A DNA stretch of 64,000 nucleotides, taken from contig CM024758.1 in assembly GCA_014218235.1 (NCBI GenBank), positions 76,146,206 through 76,210,205 on the forward strand, read 5' to 3'. The translations under genes were made by a program, and so were the position numbers. The notes beneath the pieces are model-generated. The model saw only the letters and a program-made list of their open reading frames with translations, was not told the origin of the DNA and searched no databases. The stretch comes from Colocasia esculenta (Eukaryota > Streptophyta > Magnoliopsida > Alismatales > Araceae). The number at the start of each line of letters is the position of its first letter. Positions within the stretch are counted from its first letter, which is position 1. Below, one piece after another: positions 21,559 to 32,732 of this stretch.

Positions 21559-24500
21559 TGTAAGGCCCTCTAATTTTCGTCGCATTATTTGCATTTATGT
21601 GTGTATGTTTGTATTTGTGTATGTATGTACATATTTACGTACGCATTAATTAGTATAATTACGTGTACATGTGTTTATATTAACATAAATAATGTATGTA
21701 TTGCATGATGATAGTATGGATACAATACCGTATACATATTGCATGTATATATGCTGGTATGCATGGTTTTCTGCATAATTAGGGTTCTGGCCGAAGGTCA
21801 CCTTGGCGTCAACCCAGGCCGTTATCAGGTGTCAGCGTCCAGACCTGGACGCCAACACTCATCCCGGCGTCCAGCGATATGGACGCCAACTTCTCTGACC
21901 TGCATGCGCAGCAGAGCTGCAAGCTTCTGAAGCAAGGTATGGCCACCATTGGGGGATGTCCCCCAACGGCTCTCAGGTTGTCAAATCGGTATGGTGAGTG
22001 GGTGAGGGGCTCTCCTTAGGTCTGAACCCGAATTTGGTCCCTCTCACCTCACTTCACCTTGCAAGAGGAGAAATAGAAGAAGAAAAACCCTAGGAGAAAG
22101 CTGTGAGAAAAACCCCATCTTACCACCCTCAAATCCGACCCTTGGAGCTTGATCTGGAGATCTACTGTGACAAGGAGGAAGCTGGAGCAAAGGAGAAGGC
22201 TTCCCCATCGACCCCTTGCTGTGGAGCTCATCAAGAACCCGGAGGAAGTGATCTTTGGAGGGAGTTCTGCAACTTCTTGGGACTGCCCAAGGAGGTCTTC
22301 ACCGAGCCATAAATCCCTTGGAGGAATTTTAGAAAGGCAAGTGACCTATCCTTGATGTCCCCTTATGAGTCTAGGTTGGTTTTGTGATTTTTATGGATTT
22401 TTCCTCGAGTCCTAGACCCTCCTATTCACCCAAGATTCAGAGCTCGGGTCTGTGTTTCTGCACAGACCTGGTTCGACGGCAAGGTCCCTGGACGTCCTGT
22501 GATGAGCTTGGCGTCCATCGACCATGCCGCTGACCTGAGTCAGCGGCCAGAGACCGCCGCCGAGTTCTTCTGGACAGAACAGTGAGCTGTTCTGTCCCTC
22601 TTATACATTAATTTCGGTATGTTTTACGTGATGAGGATATATGGTAAACCTTATACTCTATGTATATTTGTGCTGTGGTGTGTGGATGAATGTGGTGTGA
22701 TGGTGAATGTGGGATAATGGTATCTTTTAAACTTGTGAGCATGACTTGTAGATAATCTTGCAAATCCTTGTTCATGATTGAATTAGTATGAATGCCTTGG
22801 TTTTAGTCTAATCATGAAGATCAGTGGGTTAGCATATGTGTTTGCAAATTTTGGTAATTTATCCATGCTTGTGTAATTTGCAAATAAATTTGGTTCGGTA
22901 AAATAAAAGCATGCAAGAATGGGTTGTAGGTTCAATCCATAGATGTATGAATTAGGGAAATTTTGTATTCTCAGTTCATGCATATGAATAGCTTATGTTT
23001 AAACAGCAAGTGGCTAATTTGCAAAATGTGTTAGACCCATGTTAACTTAAGTTGTTAATAGCATGCTAATTAGGCGTTTTATTTTCTGTAAATTCTATTT
23101 AGCTCAGAAAACTCTGAAAATTGAGGTTATCCTCTGAACCCGAACACAGCATGTGGTTAAAATTTCAGGTCATTTGGATCAGTAAATAAAAGTTATGTGT
23201 TTTCTTGTGAAATGTGATAATTCGTGCATATGATCGTAATGTGATTAGATTTTGTTTAAACCCAGCATGATTAGTGTGTTTACTGTGTATTAACCTTGAA
23301 ATTTTGTAGTACCATGTTAGGAAAAACAGAGGTATTCATGTGAGTGAGAAAGTGAATGAGATGAAGTGTTATGTGTAAAACCAAGTGTAAAACGGTAAAT
23401 ATGTAAATGTGTAACTGTGCCAATGTGACACTGCTTCCGTAGAGGGCAGTGGAGCTGTATCAGGAAAAGTCCCCCTGAGAAAGTTCATTGTGTTAAGTGA
23501 CCCTAAGGGCATTAGGGGGAAATCCTGGAGGTGGACAAGTACCACTGGTTAGAGTGGAGACTTTTTCTCCTGGTCTGCGCAGTCCAAGAGTCGCCATTGG
23601 AATGCCTAGATAGCGTCTATGTGTAATGTGATGTGTATATGTCCTTCTTTGGTGGTTTGGACTATGTGTCACGGCACCTAAAATGTGTAATGTGAAATGT
23701 GTAATGTGTATGTGCCATGTGTAAATGTGTAAGTGACATGTGAATGTGTATGTGTAAAGTGAACCATGTGAAAGAGAAACTTGTGCAAATAAAATGTGAA
23801 ACTAAGATGTGGAAATGTGTTATTGAAACCATGTGATACAAATTTGAAACCATGTGAATTCAGTAAATTCATGTTATTATTATTATGTCTAATGTGCAAA
23901 GATGCTTAGCATCCATGTTAGGGATAATTAGTGACACGGGCACAAGACTGCATGAATGGTTGTTGATGTGATATGTTTTATGCATTGTTGTAGCTCTCAT
24001 GCATAGGTTTTCAGCCATGAAACCATATGAAATCAGCAACCTCAAGCATGTGGAAAGGTTCATGTATGTGTTTAAAAATGTGTAAAATTCATGCTAGTTG
24101 TGTTTCCCTTCATGTATGTAAAATGTTCATGTTGATAGCTCTCATGTTTTGATTCTTTAAAGGTTAAAGTTTCATGAGTAAATTGAGTAGAGAGCATGTG
24201 ATAGGTGAATTTTATTTTAAAAATCTGAAAGCATGACTTATGTATAAAATTGTAGAACTTTCATGATAGGTTGGAAACTTGAATCGACTAACATGCTATG
24301 TGTGGCTAATTGTAATGTGCTTGTAGAAACCACTAGGACTTATAAGTGTATATCATGAGTAGTGTTGCTTGCTGAGTCCTTGGACTCACTCCTTGCTTCG
24401 GCGTACAGGTATAGGTGGTGACACAGTACCTTTGGAGGAGGCAGCAGAGACGGACTCCGAGCGTGGAGACTAGCTAGTTTTTGGAGTCTTTGAGAATTGT

Positions 24501-24817
24501 GTATTTCTTAGTATGTAATTTTGAACATTGTACTAGAAGTATCATGAGAATGATGTATAAGTGAGGACATTTGTATTTAATTTCAGCAATTTAAATCATG
24601 TGGATTTTTAGTTCTTTTATGTTAATTGCGAACTGCATGTATGTTTAATGTGGATGATGAATGAATGAAGACAATGGTCTTTTACTTCCGTTACTCTGTT
24701 GTATATTCGCGTGTATCTCAGCTGTATGTATCGTTTGGGTAAATGTCCCACTGTGGCAGCACTCGCTATACCGACGTGGGTCGGTATGACCGTACTGGTG
24801 TATCGAGGGCCGTCACA
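21559..24817 (+). repeat. 3' LTR of Tekay-1
   Basis: 3259 bases. It matches the 5' LTR throughout, including the hairpin array (about 21836-22595) and GT-rich part. Differences seen by eye are mostly one- or two-base indels and isolated substitutions. Confidence 0.94.
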
Positions 24818-24822
24818 CAAGG

Positions 24823-26560
24823 ACAAGATGCTCCCGGCCCTTCAACAATCACAAATGTGAGGATTAAAGATCACCCACTTGATGATGTGATAGGTAGTTT
24901 AAATGATTCTGTTCAAACAAGGTCTCAAGTTAGACAATAATTGAACATGATCTTTTTGCTTTTGTCTCTCAAGTGGAACCAAAAATGTTGAGAAGCCTTA
25001 AAAGATAACTCATTGATTGATGCTATGCATGAGGAACTTGGTCAATTTCAAAGAAATAATGTATGGAGTTTAGTTCCTAAAACCCCTGAAATTTCTATCA
25101 TAGGAACTAGATGGGTGTTTAGGAATAAACTTAATGAAGAAGGAAAAGTGGTCAGAAATAAAGCTAGACTCGTTGCAAAAGGATATAATCAAGAATTTGG
25201 TGTAGATTTTGAAGAATCCTTTGCTCCTGTAGCCAGATTAGAAGCAGTCAGAATTTTATTGGCATATGCATGCTCCCATAAGTTCAAACTTTATCAAATG
25301 GATGTTAAAACTGCTTTCTTAAATGGCTATATCAAAAAAAGTCTATGTCTCTCAACCACCAGGTTTTGAAAATTCTGAAATGCCTAACCATGTGTATAAA
25401 TTGCACAAAGCTCTTTATGGTTTGAAACAGGCACCTCGAGCTTGGTATGATAGACTAAGCAATTTTATGGTTAGCAAAAACTACTCAAGAGGTAAAGTGG
25501 ACCAAACACTCTTCACTAAGAAGTTCGCAATCACATAATTATTGTTCAAGTTTATGTGGACGATATTATATTTGGTTATACTAACCCTTCACTGTGTGAA
25601 GAATTTTCTAAACACATGCACATTGAATTTGAGATGAGTCTAATGGGGGAGCTTCAATTCTTTCTTGGTTTGCAGGTGAAACAACATAAAGATGGCTCCT
25701 TCATAAATCAAGAAAAATATGTCAAAGAGCTTCTCAAACGATTTCAATTTGAGCAAGCTAAACCGGCCTCCACCCCAATGAGCACAAGCATCAAATTGGA
25801 AAATGATGAGAAAGGTAAACCGGTAGATGCAAAGCACTTGCGAGGTATGATTGGCTCACTCCTTTATCTTACTGCAAGTAGACCGGATATACAATTTAGT
25901 GTTTGCCTTTGTGCTAGATATCAATCTAGTCCAAAGGAAAGCCATTTAATTACAGTCAAAAGAATTTTTCGATATCTCTCAGTTACATGCAATTTGGATT
26001 TTTGGTACCCAGGAGGCAGTAGTTTTGATTTGATATCATATTCTGATGCTGATTATGCTGGATGTAAAATTGATAGAAAAAGCACTAGTGGATATTGCCA
26101 ATTCCTTGGCGGTTGCATGGTTTCGTGGGCATCCAAGAAACAACACTCGGTTGCACTCTCCACTGCAGAGGCAGAATATGTCGCTGTAGGAAGTTGTACA
26201 GCTCAAGTGTTGTGGATCAAAAGTCAGTTAGCTGACTATAATGTTGAAATTGGATGCACACCTATACTATGTGACAACACAAGTGCTATCAACCTTTCAA
26301 AAACCCTGTCCAACACTCAAGGACTAAACACATTGAAATCCGTCATCATTTCTTGAGAGATGAAGTTGCCAACAAAACTTTGGAACTTAATTTCATTCCC
26401 ACAGAAAAACAATTGGCTGATATTTTCACCAAACCCTTGTCTGAAGATAGATTCACATCCTTAAGAAGATATTGGGTTTGTGTAAAATGCAATGAAACTA
26501 ACTCTCCATATTGGAGTACATGCTCTTTATGTGTGAATGACTATGTGGTATATCAATAGT
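24823..26560 (+). pseudogene. Sire-B pol, second part: RT and RNase H
   Basis: Resumes after the Tekay-1 duplication with a Pro-rich linker, then the RT at about 25013-25640: NNVWSLVPKTPEIS, RWVFRNKLNEEG, ARLVAKGYNQEFGVDFEES, QMDVKTAFLNG, YGLKQAPRAWYDRLS and the catalytic VDD at about 25553 (VYVDDIIFG). RNase H at 25640-26480: YSDADYAGCKIDRKSTSGY, SWASKKQHSVALSTAEAEY, CDNTSAINL and KQLADIFTKPLSEDRF. The usual ending LRRELG is shifted to an unrelated tail that stops at 26559. Frameshifts near 25340, 25540 and 26320. Confidence 0.92.
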
Positions 26561-28384
26561 GAACTGTGGAACCAAGTTTGGCTTGTTTGGAAACTATCAT
26601 CATGCGTGAGGAAACATTCTCTGCCAAGTATCCATAGTCCCATTGCATATAAAGTCCTGTACTTCACATAGGATTTTTAGTTTCCTTACATTTTATCATG
26701 TTAACTCCATGAAACAATGCTTTTTCTGTGACCATGTGCTTGTGCATGATATTCTTGAAATGAACATGTTTGCCTTGTATCAAATGCTTGTGTGAATCCT
26801 TGACTAGATGTTGTGTCAACACGTGCACACACTATGGGGGAGTAAGTTCAGGGTAGATGAGTATTTTCATAAGGAAACTCTTCCTACACTTCATTTTTTA
26901 ATCCTCACTTCCTTGAACTTAATGTGCACTCAACTGAAACCAGAAAAATCCACTTTGTTCATATCTGTCGACAGACACATTCCATCTGTCGACAGGTACA
27001 CTCAGACTTGCTCTGACTGAAACTTCAATTCATCAGTTTGTGTGCATTTGTAGACAGACAGATTCATGTTGTCGACAGATACACACATTCTCTCTATTTT
27101 CTCATTCCTTCTTCATACTTTTCAAGAAAGTGTTAATTACATGATTTAAATGTAAACATTGGATTATTTTGTGCAATATAACCTTTCATATCCACTTCAT
27201 GTCAAAGTCGTGAACCAAGTCTAAATGATGTTTGATGCAACACTTGATTGAGGACTATTTAGATCATTTTGAACACAATGAGCAAACCAAATGATTTTTA
27301 AACATCTCCTTTGAATACTCCCTTGTCATTAAACATGAATCCAAGATGATTGAAAAATCAGAAGGTCCTTGAATTAATGTTCTACATTATCACTTGCCCA
27401 AAGAATCTCATGTACTTGACGAAAAGTAAAAACAAAATAAAAGGAGAAAAGCTACCTATTTCTAAGTTTCAAACAAAAAAAAAATCTTTCAATTATGGGA
27501 TGGAGGTAGAGCAATGATGAAAATCACTAAGTAACCGGGGACATGGGCATCACCAATGTCGGTCTTCGCGTCAAAAGGTTGTTTCATTTTCTCTATACAA
27601 TGGCTTAATGGACACTCACATTGAGTAACTGGGGGTATTGGCATCACAAATGTCTACCTTCACATGAAAAAGTGAAAGTGCTCCTCATTGCCACTCTTTT
27701 CCATCTTCGCTGTTTAAAGATCCTAAAATCATACTAGAAATAGAGTGAAGCCTCCGAAAATTTTTACGTCAAGTCCGATGTGCTTCTTATGGTAAGATGT
27801 TCTTGTGGCCATCTAATTCAAATTTCATCTGACTATCATCTCTATTTGGATGCATGTTTTTCTTCATGGCCTTAATCAAAAGAGTTATTTATTTTCACTG
27901 GCTTTTGTGAAATGTGTTCTTTATGATCTAATTAAAGAACTCATCAGTTTATATCAAAATCATTGTAGAATTGTGTCATGTCTTCATCATAATGGATATG
28001 CATTTTTATCTTGTACATACACCTATTTTACCCTAAAATGCCAAATGAACACTTGACCCTTTAAAAAATCTTGAAAAAATCAAGTTTCTGCCAAAAAGTA
28101 GTTATCTGTCGACAGTCGGCGGCCCAGATCCATTTTGAAGCCAACCATCGCGCCGGTTCAAGTCTTTTGTATGGGGCCTCTTTTCTAAATCCCTTCTAAA
28201 CCTATTCTGAAGGCTTCCCACGACCATTTCCCACCATTTCCCCTTCATTTCCTCCTCCTCTCTCCAAACCCCTCTCTGCCCCCCCAGGGCTCAAGATCGA
28301 TCCGTCTCCGACGATCTCGCTGCTCCTCGTCTGAGATCCCTCCACTCTCCCTTCCCAAACACCATTATCACCCTCCTTCTTCAG
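26561..28384 (+). other. Sire-B post-pol non-coding region
   Basis: No convincing protein. It contains GTCGAC palindromes at 26965-26974, 26986-26995 and 28106-28115, a purine run GGGGGAGTAAG near 26834, and a roughly 55-base unit occurring twice (27526-27580 and 27616-27670) with the shared core GTAAC(C/T)GGGG..ATGGGCATCAC or similar. A pyrimidine-rich leader-like stretch at about 28200-28384 leads into the extra ORF. Confidence 0.6.
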
Positions 28385-29607
28385 ATGGCACCCAAGACCA
28401 AGATTCTCACTCGCCGTCATCGCGCTTCGACGGACGCCGGAGAGAGTTCCAAGGCTCCTTTAGAACATCGTAGCAAGCATCGCGAAGATCGTTTGCCGGA
28501 ACTCATTGTTCCTCAGGGTCTCCATCTCATCCGGGTACACGGCACCTTCAAGAAACTCGTCCAATCCCGGTATGTGGACTTTGAGTCCTTAGGATCGATG
28601 TTCCCCTCACTCCTACCCTACTTTGACACTCAAGGGTGGACATCCTTTCTGTACTCGCACTTGCAATATTCTCCAAATGTTGTCACGGAATTTTTCAATA
28701 ACCTAGGGCTTTCCAAACAGGGAGATCTTTTCTCTTCGGTGAAAGCACTCATTTTCGCCTCACCGCAAATCTTATCTCGACGGCCCTTCAAATCCCAAAC
28801 TCAGGAGTTGAAATCTTCAACTATACTCCTTCCGCTTCTGAGTACTATGAACTTCTCACTTTGCAACCTTATGATCCACTAAGAAAATGCTCGTTTGAAT
28901 GCCAACTCCTTTCCTCCTTTGATCCGATGATCCATCATATCTTCACTACTTTGATCATCCCGAAAGATGGAAGCCGAGAATTAGTCACTGAGGTCCATAA
29001 GTCTTTGTTCATATTCTTCCTCAAATGTCAACAAATCAATCTACCTGAACTCATGCTAAGCCTCATTCGTCGGTGTTTCTCCAACACCAAGAGATCAATG
29101 CATATGCTTGCCCCATCACCTCTCTTCTAATTTTCATTGGCATTCCTATTCCTTCAAGTGAGCTCATCTCCTTAAAATCCCGCAGTGCATTTGACCTCAT
29201 TGCCGCTCACCGAATGGGCTACAAGTTTGTAGACGGTGTAGTGACATTGACTCTCAAAGGGAAAGAACAACAGGTGTTGAAGAGTCATCTGATGAAGAAG
29301 ACAATGAAGACAATGAAGATAATGAAGACAGTGATGAAGAACCTCAGGATGAGCAAATGCCTGATCAACCTCAAGATTTGCTGATGTACCTGTGCCTCAA
29401 GAACAATCTCTTCGTGATTACTTGGCACAATTGCATCAACAGATGACCTCAGTATTTGCTCAACTGAACACTAGATTTGATCAAGTGGATGCTCGCCTCA
29501 ACTCTCTGGATGCGTCTCACGTGCATATCCAAGACCGGCTTGATTACCTCTACTCCGAGAGAGTTGGATCCCGTCATCCTCCACCTGTTGGACATGACGA
29601 TGAATAG
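28385..29607 (+). pseudogene. Sire-B extra ORF after pol (env-like position)
   Basis: Starts MAPKTKILTRRHRASTDAG at 28385. The first 166 residues are open and include LHLIRVHGTFKKLVQSRYVD and GWTSFLYSHLQYSPNVVTEF. The frame then shifts near 28800, 29080 and 29385. Later parts read SFDPMIHHIFTTLIIPKDGS and INLPELMLSLIRRC, then an acidic run and a heptad-like segment LNTRFDQVDARLNSLDASH, ending PPPVGHDDE. The pattern resembles the plant-transposon protein domain often called Transposase_32/PF20167, from memory. Sireviruses such as SIRE1 have an env-like ORF here, but I see no signal peptide or membrane segment. Function unknown. Confidence 0.7.
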
Positions 29608-29884
29608 AGGGTCTCAGGGTCCTTAGAGGTCGTTAAGAGTCTTAGTTGGGTTAGTCTCACTAGTCCTGTTATCTTTTTGCTTGCTCATGTTATTCCCTTC
29701 CTTTTGATTTTTCTTGAGTCATGTAATGGTTGTCTCTTATACTGTGAAATTTGAATGATCAATCAATGAAAAATCACAGTTCATGTTTATTTGTCTCTTA
29801 TATGTGCATGACTTGACTTTTTGTATGTTGTCAAAAAGGGGAGAACATCAATATTTTGCATCAATTGAATTTTTTGTCATCATC
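29608..29884 (+). other. Sire-B 3' untranslated region
   Basis: AT-rich and non-coding. Holds a first purine tract TCAAAAAGGGGAGAAC near 29831, about 55 bases before the functional tract. Confidence 0.6.
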
Positions 29885-29896
29885 AAAAAGGGGGAT
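29885..29896 (+). other. Polypurine tract of Sire-B
   Basis: AAAAAGGGGGAT directly before LTR start TGTTGGG. Confidence 0.88.
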
Positions 29897-31158
29897 TGTT
29901 GGGTTTTCAATATATCATGTTTTTGATGATCACATTAATATCCTTGAACATTGATTTAATGCAAAATTGATGTATTAATTAACATGAAAAACACCATGAA
30001 AGTGATTGTGTTAAATATTGCTAAATCATACAATGTATATCACTAACATGTATTTACATGTAGGTGCACAAGCATGAAAGATGGAGCATCGAAGAGATGA
30101 GCAAACAGACCAAGTAATGTCAAAGAAGTGTATCTGTCAACAGGCCCAAGGTATGTGTCGACATATACACACAGACAACCCAAGACAGACTTCAGTTTTT
30201 GAATCCCTGAGTGCACCTGTCGACAGATGCAAATTACCTGTCGACAGATACACTCAGAAGTTTAGATTTCTAAAACCCAGTTCTCAGACTGATTATGGAC
30301 CGAGTGCATCTGTCGACAGATCAAGTGCACCTGTCGACAGACGATGAAAACATGAAATTCAGAAATTCTAATTTCAGCCCCATTTGGGTGTCTCCTTCCT
30401 CCACGACCCCCCCCTTTACCTAACACTATATAAGCATCCTTTTGGAGCCAAATTCGCACAGCGCAGCCCCCAAGCAAGAGCCTCCAAGGGACCAAGAGGA
30501 AAAGCCCCAATTTGCTGCCCTGCTTCAATCCTCTACCCAGATCGTCGTGGAATCACCATCTATGCGGAGTTGAAGCCGGATCGTCGTCAATTCAACCTTC
30601 TACATCGATCAGTCTACATCCAATCGAAGTTTGAAGAGCATCTGGACGATCCACGAGAAGAATTCCAACTGGATTTGTTCCCCAACTCTAAATTCTTCTC
30701 CATTTCACAATTTCCATTCTATGTGTGTGTGTGGTTGTGTTTCAAGCATCCCTTGTGCTTGATCCACGAAATTGTGGTTGTTCTGATCGTGTTCATCAGA
30801 CAACGTGTGTGTGTGTGAGTTGCTGTATTGAACTCGCTCATAAGCAGTGTTTCTGCGTGTGTGTGTGGACGGTGGATGTAGGATACACGAGTTGTGTACC
30901 CCGAACCACCTTAAATCATCGTGTCCTGTGGTTTGCTCGCATTTTGCGATAGATGATGGTAGGCACGTTGTTCATACGCACATTTGATACCCTGTTCTCA
31001 TTTATATCAACTCAAGCTTTCTTATACTCATCGAATTCTAATCAAGTTTCATTAAGATCGCTGTAGCACCGAAAAAAAGCCATCATAATAGAAATTGCCG
31101 TAATCTATTCAACCCCCCTTCTAGATTACCATATTGTGTTATTCCGCATAACCCTTCA
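29897..31158 (+). repeat. 3' LTR of Sire-B
   Basis: 1262 bases, TGTTGGG to CCCTTCA, followed by TAGAT. Matches the 5' LTR, with a few indels and point changes; one palindrome has decayed to CTGTCAACAG near 30135. Confidence 0.93.
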
Positions 31159-32732
31159 TAGATGAGTTGATAGGTTCCTTTAATAACATATGAGTTGGGC
31201 TTAAGAAGAACTGAGGATGATCTAAAGAAGAAGAAGCCTCTGCTCTTAAAGCAAGTCCTAGCACAAAAGATGCTACCGAAGACAGTGAATCTTCCACCTC
31301 TGAAGATGACTCAGGTGAGTTCGCATTGATAACTAGAAAGTTCAGGAAATTTTTCTGAGAAAGGAAGGTAAGGGTTTCTGAAGAAGAAACCATACACTAA
31401 TAATCTGTCAAAACCCAAAGTGATACAATAAAGGACTGATAGAATTGTTTGCTACAATTGCAGAAACGGACATGTCAAGTCTAAATGTCCTAAGGTTTAG
31501 AAGAAAATTCAGCCTAGGTGGAATAGAAATAAACAAAAGGCTATGGTTGGAACTTGGAGGGAGGAAGAAGAAGATGATGAAGAAGAAAGTTCAATATGCT
31601 GAGGACACTCATTCAAGACTATGTCTGATGGCTAGAGAAAAGGAGGAGGAAGAAGAAGAGGTAAGCCTCTCTTTTAAAGATTTCAGTTTGGATGATTGGG
31701 AGCATGTTTATTTTGAACTATGGATCAGTATGATGAACTTAAGAAGGAAAATAAAATGCTCAAGAAGAAATTGAACGTCTCCTCATAATACTTTAACATA
31801 AGAAAAATATAAAGAATTCTCACAAGAGATAAATGCACTAAAAGAAGTCATAAATGAACAGAAAAGTCAACATTGAAAGTCTTGATGAAGTATCTCTTGT
31901 TTCTGAAAAAATGCTGCCTTAAACAGTGTCACAATGAACTGAAAAAAGTAATTGAAGTCCTGCAAAAAGAAAAATCAAACAGTAAGAAGTCCTTGAAAAT
32001 TTGTCAGCGACAAGAATAATCTTGAGGCCCTTCTAGGTACAAGAGTGAATTTTAACAAGAAGGTTAGGTTTTAATCCCACAAAGAAAAAGAGGTAGGACT
32101 GAAAACCATAACCTTCATATCTTCAAAAACATCAGGAGCTTCTACCTCAACAGGACAAAGAAATGAGAAAATTGAAAAAGAACAAGAAAAGGTGGGACAA
32201 AAAAAATGGTGTTCAAAAAGAACCAAATGGAAGAAAGAAAACTAAGGCTGAAAATGGACCAATGGTTCGAGGGAACAAAAATCAAAAATCACCTGCCTAG
32301 AAAGGTCGACACTATGCTTATGATAGGTCGACACCATCATACAAAAAATCACAAAATTTGGGAAAATGGACAAATGATAGATCAATATCATCACAGAATT
32401 GGCCTTACACCAGGTGGGCATACGGTAGATCAGATCAACTTATTTAATACTCAAAATGGTCTGAATGGAATCATGTAGGTCGACACTATCCCTTCAGATG
32501 TCGACACATGTCTATGACTTTGCTAGACGTAATGAAACACAATGTCCTAAATGCTAAGAAGTCAAACCAAGCTCAGATCTTATTCTGAAAATGTTGAGAA
32601 GAGCTTAATAGAAAATACATGAATGTAAATGCTCCAAAACACCACGGAAACAGGAAAAAGAATAAAAACCAGCATGATTTTAGGAATAAGGACAACTTAA
32701 AAGTGAATAAACAACTTTGGATTCCAAAATAA
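31159..32732 (+). pseudogene. Sire-A gag, C-terminal part, and gag-pol linker
   Basis: Continues the gene cut at 8583: DELIGSF, a Ser/Glu-rich acidic run (SSTSEDDSGEFALITRKF) and a knuckle at 31450-31488 reading CYNCRNGHVKSKC. The knuckle has three residues between the second Cys and His where four are normal, so a codon seems lost. A Lys/Glu-rich coiled-coil-like stretch follows (31545-31795), then a decayed linker with GTCGAC motifs at 32305, 32327, 32479 and 32500. Many frameshifts. Confidence 0.75.

Larger units (their letters stand above)
13401..24817 (+). mobile_element. Tekay-1: complete gypsy chromovirus (Tekay/Del type)
   Basis: LTRs at 13401-16647 and 21559-24817, both starting TGTAAGGCCCTCTAA and ending GGGCCGTCACA. 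The flanks are TAAGG (13396-13400) and CAAGG (24818-24822), a five-base duplication with one change. Interior order: tRNA-Met primer site, gag, protease, reverse transcriptase, RNase H, integrase, chromodomain, polypurine tract. LTRs over 3 kb and a C-terminal chromodomain fit the Tekay/Del lineage. Gag appears to be split by two introns. The two LTRs differ mainly by scattered one- or two-base indels, so insertion looks recent. Confidence 0.93.
8584..31158 (+). mobile_element. Sire-B: complete Sirevirus interrupted by Tekay-1
   Basis: LTRs 8584-9864 and 29897-31158 start TGTTGG and end ACCCTTCA. TAGAT at 8579-8583 and 31159-31163 is a perfect target duplication inside Sire-A gag. It contains a primer site, gag, pol, a post-pol region, an extra ORF and a polypurine tract. 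The chromovirus Tekay-1 splits pol at 13400. Without it the element is about 11.2 kb. Sire-D at 45161-50368 is a close relative. Confidence 0.94.

Noticed and set aside
23662..23899. His-rich minus-strand frames (THSHVTYTFTH) in the Tekay-1 LTRs
   Set aside because: They are the complement of the ATGTGTAA-rich block and recur in each LTR copy only because the DNA does.
28385..29607. A true retroviral-type envelope gene in Sire-B
   Set aside because: Position is env-like, but no signal peptide, membrane span or cleavage site is visible in Sire-A, Sire-B or Sire-E.
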